From: Halorubrum kocurii JCM 14978 | GTDB lineage: Archaea; Halobacteriota; Halobacteria; Halobacteriales; Haloferacaceae | NCBI RefSeq assembly: GCF_000337355.1 | Contig: NZ_AOJH01000023.1 | Coordinates: forward strand, 3,652 to 40,485 | Direction: 5' to 3' | Length of the DNA stretch: 36,834 nucleotides | Shown: in pieces, positions 33,470 through 36,834 of the stretch | Layout of the letters: every line of letters starts with the position of its first letter | Position numbering within the stretch: position 1 is the stretch's first letter | Translations under genes and position numbers: made by a program | Notes under the pieces: generated by a model | Told to the model about the DNA's origin: nothing | The model's input: the letters and a program-made list of their open reading frames with translations, nothing else | Databases searched by the model: none

Positions 33470-36421
33470 ATGAGCAAGGACTACATCGAGGTCCGCGGCG
33501 CCGAGGAACACAACCTCAAGGACCTCGACGTCCGGATCCCGCGGGAGGAGTTCACCGTCGTCACCGGGCTCTCCGGCTCGGGGAAGTCGTCGCTCGCGTT
33601 CGACACCGTCTACGCCGAGGGACAGCGCCGGTACATCGAGTCGCTGTCGGCGTACGCCCGCAACTTCCTCGGGCAGATGGACAAACCGCAGGTGGAGTCG
33701 GTCGAGGGGCTCTCGCCCGCGATCTCCATCGACCAGAAGAACGCCGCGAACAACCCCCGCTCGACCGTGGGGACCGTCACCGAACTGCACGACTACCTCC
33801 GGCTGCTGTACGCCCGGATCGGCACCCAGTACGACCCCGTCACTGGCGAGGAGGTCGGCGAGCAGTCGGCCCAGGACATGGTGAAACAGATCCTCGAACT
33901 CCCCGAGGGGACCCGCGCGAAGGTCGCCGCGCCGGTCGTCCGCGACCAGAAGGGCGCGTTCGAGGAGCTGTTCGAGGAGCTCGTGAGCGACGGGTACGCC
34001 CGGGTCGAGGTCGACGGCGAGCCGACCGACCTGACCCTCGACGACCCCGACCTCGACGAGAACTACGACCACACGATCGACGTGATCGTCGACCGGGTCA
34101 AGGTGTCGCCCGACGCGCGCTCGCGGATCACGGACTCCGTGGAGACCGCCTTGGAGGAGGCCGGCGGCGTCCTCAAGCTGATCGTCCCCGATCCGCCCGA
34201 GGACGTGCCCTTCGCCTCGAACGCGCGCTCGACCGGGTCGTTGGCGGCTGACGCCGACGCGGACGACCGGCTCGTCGTCGAGTTCTCCGAGGAGCTCGGG
34301 AACCCGAACTCCGACGTGCAGTTCTCCGCGATCGAGACGCGCTCCTTCTCGTTTAACAGCCCCTACGGCGCCTGTCCCGAGTGCGAGGGGATCGGCTCGA
34401 CGAAGGAGGTCGACGAGGGCCTCGTGGTCGAAGACCCCTCGAAGCCCCTGAAACACGTCTTCGAGCCGTGGAGCTACGACCGGACCTACTACTCCCGGCA
34501 GCTCGACAACGTCGCGGATCACTTCGGCGTCTCGCTGAACACCCCCTTCGAGGAGCTCGACGAGTCGATCCAGCGGCAGTTCCTCTACGGCACCGACGAC
34601 CTGGTCCACTTCGAGTGGACCACGAAGAACGGCACTCGCGAGAAGACGGAGCGCTTCGAGGGCGTCATCCCCAACCTGGAGCGCCGCCACGTCGAGACCG
34701 ACTCGGAGCGCGCCCGCGACCACATCGAGGAGTACATGGCCGTGACGACGTGTCCGGACTGCGAGGGCACCCGGCTCAAGGAGCAGTCGCGGCACGTGCT
34801 CGTCGCGGACACCGCGATCACGGCGGTCAACGAGATGTCGATCGCGGAGGCGCGCCGGCACTTCGAGGGGATGGAAGCGGAGCTGAACGAGCGCGACACG
34901 ACGATCGCGACGGAGATCTTGAAGGAGATCCGCGCGCGGCTCGGCTTCATGGAGGAGGTCGGCTTGGAGTACCTCACGCTCGACCGCGAGGCGTCGACGC
35001 TCTCCGGCGGAGAGAGCCAGCGCATCCGGCTCGCCACGCAGGTCGGCTCCGGGCTCGTCGGCGTGTTGTACGTCCTCGACGAGCCGTCGATCGGGCTCCA
35101 CCAGCGCGACAACGATCGCCTGCTGAACACCTTGGCGGGCCTCCGCGACCTCGGGAACACCCTCGTCGTCGTCGAGCATGACGAGGAGACGATGCGCCGC
35201 GCCGACGAGATCATCGACATGGGGCCCGGCCCGGGCAAGCGCGGCGGCGAGGTCGTCGCGCAGGGCGACTTCGACGACGTGATCGCCGCCGAGGACTCGA
35301 TCACGGGCGACTACCTCGCCGGCCGGAAGGAGATCCCGGTGCCCGAGGAGCGCCGCGACCCGGACGGCGAGCTGACGGTCCGCGGCGCCCGACAGCACAA
35401 CCTCGCGGACCTCGACGTGTCGATCCCGCTCGGCACGCTGACGACGGTCACCGGCGTCTCCGGCTCTGGGAAGTCGACGCTGATCAACGACATTCTTTAT
35501 AAAGGGCTCGCCCGCGAGATGAACGACAACACCTCGGTCGACCCCGGCGAGCACGACGCGATCGAGGGGATGGAGGGGATCGAGACGGTGCGGCTCATCG
35601 ACCAGTCGCCGATCGGTCGGACGCCGCGTTCGAACCCCGCGACGTACACGGACGTGTTCGACTACGTCCGCGAGCTGTTCGCGGAGACGAAGCTCTCCAA
35701 GCGCCGCGGCTACGAGAAGGGTCGGTTCTCGTTCAACGTGAAGGGCGGCCGCTGTGAGGAGTGCGGCGGGCAGGGAACAGTAAAAATCGAGATGAACTTC
35801 CTCTCGGACGTGTACGTCCCCTGCGAGCAGTGCGGTGGCGCCCGGTACAACGACGAGACGCTCGACGTCACGTACAAGGGCGCGACCATCTCGGACGTGC
35901 TCGACATGAGCGTCGACGAGGCGTACGACTTCTTCGAGAGCCACCAGGGGCTCCAGCGCCGCCTGAAGCTCTTAAAAGACGTGGGGCTCGGCTACATGGA
36001 GCTGGGCCAGCCCTCCACCACGCTCTCCGGCGGCGAGGCGCAGCGCGTGAAGCTCGCCGAGGAGCTGGGGAAGAAGGCGACCGGCGACACCCTCTACCTG
36101 CTCGACGAGCCGACCACGGGGCTCCACAAGGCGGACGAGCGCAAGCTGATCGACGTGCTCCACCGCCTCGTCGACGCCGGCAACACGGTGGTCGTCATCG
36201 AACACGAGCTCGACCTCGTGAAAAACGCCGACCGCGTCATCGACCTGGGTCCCGAGGGCGGCGACGGCGGCGGCGAGCTGGTCGCGAGCGGGACCCCCGA
36301 GGCGGTCGCCCGCGAGGACGACTCCCACACCGGGCGGTACCTGCGGGACCTCCTCCCCGACGTCGACATCGAAGGGCCGCGCGACGACCGCCGGAAGCCC
36401 GCGGCCGCGGACGACGACTGA
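33470..36421 (+). CDS. uvrA: Excinuclease ABC subunit UvrA
   Basis: UvrA is the DNA damage sensor of nucleotide excision repair; its dimer scans DNA and loads UvrB. The 983-residue protein has two ABC ATPase modules. Module I has Walker [10 protein letters not shown] (about 31-39), a zinc finger with CPECEG and CPDCEG, and signature LSGGESQRI. Module II has GVSGSGKST, the C-terminal zinc finger CEECGGQG and CEQCGGAR, signature LSGGEAQRV and [11 protein letters not shown]. The acidic C-terminal tail is the haloarchaeal style. A GGTATTCC stretch at 33435-33442 may be part of its promoter. uvrC is not in the window. Confidence 0.97.
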   Translation: MSKDYIEVRGAEEHNLKDLDVRIPREEFTVVTGLSGSGKSSLAFDTVYAEGQRRYIESLSAYARNFLGQMDKPQVESVEGLSPAISIDQKNAANNPRSTVGTVTELHDYLRLLYARIGTQYDPVTGEEVGEQSAQDMVKQILELPEGTRAKVAAPVVRDQKGAFEELFEELVSDGYARVEVDGEPTDLTLDDPDLDENYDHTIDVIVDRVKVSPDARSRITDSVETALEEAGGVLKLIVPDPPEDVPFASNARSTGSLAADADADDRLVVEFSEELGNPNSDVQFSAIETRSFSFNSPYGACPECEGIGSTKEVDEGLVVEDPSKPLKHVFEPWSYDRTYYSRQLDNVADHFGVSLNTPFEELDESIQRQFLYGTDDLVHFEWTTKNGTREKTERFEGVIPNLERRHVETDSERARDHIEEYMAVTTCPDCEGTRLKEQSRHVLVADTAITAVNEMSIAEARRHFEGMEAELNERDTTIATEILKEIRARLGFMEEVGLEYLTLDREASTLSGGESQRIRLATQVGSGLVGVLYVLDEPSIGLHQRDNDRLLNTLAGLRDLGNTLVVVEHDEETMRRADEIIDMGPGPGKRGGEVVAQGDFDDVIAAEDSITGDYLAGRKEIPVPEERRDPDGELTVRGARQHNLADLDVSIPLGTLTTVTGVSGSGKSTLINDILYKGLAREMNDNTSVDPGEHDAIEGMEGIETVRLIDQSPIGRTPRSNPATYTDVFDYVRELFAETKLSKRRGYEKGRFSFNVKGGRCEECGGQGTVKIEMNFLSDVYVPCEQCGGARYNDETLDVTYKGATISDVLDMSVDEAYDFFESHQGLQRRLKLLKDVGLGYMELGQPSTTLSGGEAQRVKLAEELGKKATGDTLYLLDEPTTGLHKADERKLIDVLHRLVDAGNTVVVIEHELDLVKNADRVIDLGPEGGDGGGELVASGTPEAVAREDDSHTGRYLRDLLPDVDIEGPRDDRRKPAAADDD

Positions 36422-36555
36422 GCGGGAGCGCTCTGTCGAGATTCCGTGCTTCGGACCGAACGACGGACAGATCGAAACGTCCGGTGGCCGGAGACCGTTT
36501 GTCGAGTGATAGCGGGAGTAAGTGTAGTACGTCGCTCAGTGTGGTGGCGTGGTTG

Positions 36556-36694
36556 TTTATAGAGATTCGAGGAGAATACCTGCGGCTTTAGCCGTCCCCA
36601 GAAATCTCTGATTTCTGGTGTGCGAACGAGACCTGTGGTCTCGTCAACGCAGGATGAATCCGACAGAACTCTACACGAACCACGGTTCGGTGGT
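36556..36694 (+). other. Cluster of perfect hairpins after uvrA (structured RNA or transposon end)
   Basis: The 413 bp after uvrA hold no convincing gene. TTTATAGA (36556-36563) is followed by CGGCT-TT-AGCCG (36583-36594), CCAGAAAT-N5-ATTTCTGG (36598-36618), ACGAGACC-TGT-GGTCTCGT (36626-36644) and ACCAC-N6-GTGGT (36679-36694). CCTGCG (36579-36584) can pair with CGCAGG (36648-36653), closing a multibranch around the first three. The GAAT-plus-CGGCTTTAGCCG part resembles the hairpin at IS200/IS605-type ends in haloarchaea, but no transposase is present. On the minus strand a 47-codon frame crosses this region (36588-36731). More hairpins occur at 36760-36779 and 36791-36808. Confidence 0.4.
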
Positions 36695-36834
36695 ATCCCC
36701 GAGTTTCCAAAGTCCGCAGTTTCAAGTGGTGTCAGTTCATATCAAAGGGTAAGGTCAGGTCGGAACGGAGCGATTCCGAACGGCCTTCGGAGGCGGCCTC
36801 GCCGCCGCTAATGAGACAATATCCGAAACACCTA

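Noticed and set aside
31057..35944. Two long antisense open frames (about 806 and 876 codons) across the double tatC and uvrA
   Set aside because: Shadows of well-supported genes in the opposite strand; no motifs and no promoter spacing.
36620..36811. 63-codon plus-strand ORF and a 47-codon minus-strand frame near the right edge
   Set aside because: Both run through the perfect hairpins, lack promoter spacing and show no recognisable protein motif; a transposase remnant on the minus strand cannot be excluded but is not supported.

Overview
The window is a stretch of haloarchaeal chromosome, most like a Halorubrum-type organism. The evidence is the high GC content with strongly GC-ending codons, very acidic proteins, archaeal information-processing genes (TBP, Orc1/Cdc6, RadA, an XPD-like helicase, the archaeal tRNA G10 methyltransferase), a haloarchaeal double-domain TatC, and the LysW-carrier arginine pathway. 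Many genes carry an A/T-rich TATA-like box whose centre lies about 25-30 bp before the start codon and lack a Shine-Dalgarno sequence. This is the leaderless arrangement usual in haloarchaea, and I used it to choose several starts. I saw no tRNA, rRNA, CRISPR array or complete insertion sequence.

Layout. 1-3.6 kb, minus strand: a membrane protein, a lipoprotein and uvrB. 3.6-4.1 kb: a non-coding structured repeat (copy A). 4.1-8.9 kb: hisG, then a minus-strand run (GIY-YIG protein, small zinc ribbon, larB), a tiny histone-fold-like protein on the plus strand, then rpiA and an orc1/cdc6 gene on the minus strand. 9.0-13.4 kb: trmG10 and tbp divergent from what looks like one shared AT box, a small membrane protein, and an XPD-like helicase. 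13.6-18.1 kb, all plus: a small membrane protein, an ACT-domain regulator, radA, and an ammonium transporter fused to a PII (GlnK) domain. 18.3-29.4 kb, all plus: hemL and then a complete arginine gene set (argG, argH, lysW, argX, argC, argB, argD, argE, argF). 29.4-29.8 kb: a second copy of the structured repeat (copy B). 29.8-33.4 kb: divergent tatC and double-domain tatC genes. 33.5-36.4 kb: uvrA. The last 400 bp hold a set of perfect hairpins of unknown nature.

How the genes work together. The arg genes cover glutamate to arginine: LysW carries the glutamate/ornithine intermediates through ArgX, ArgB, ArgC, ArgD and ArgE, and ArgF, ArgG and ArgH turn free ornithine into arginine. argX to argE overlap or nearly overlap and are probably co-translated. 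Two parts of the cluster look regulated: the space before argG (an Arg-rich 42-codon ORF placed exactly as a leaderless gene, a hairpin plus T-tract, and a palindrome over the argG start site), and the space before lysW (an inverted repeat just upstream of the TATA box). The two TatC proteins serve twin-arginine export, and UvrA and UvrB serve nucleotide excision repair.

Most notable. (1) The repeat at 3739-4070 and 29449-29728: each copy starts with a TATA box, is followed at the predicted start site by a hairpin, then a second hairpin whose sequence differs completely between copies while its position is kept, then shared sequence blocks. This looks like a family of structured RNAs or a hairpin-rich mobile element. 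(2) A LysW in which all four zinc-ligand cysteines are replaced. (3) The Arg-rich, CGA-rich leader-like ORF before argG. (4) The Amt-PII fusion with a short upstream ORF overlapping its GTG start.
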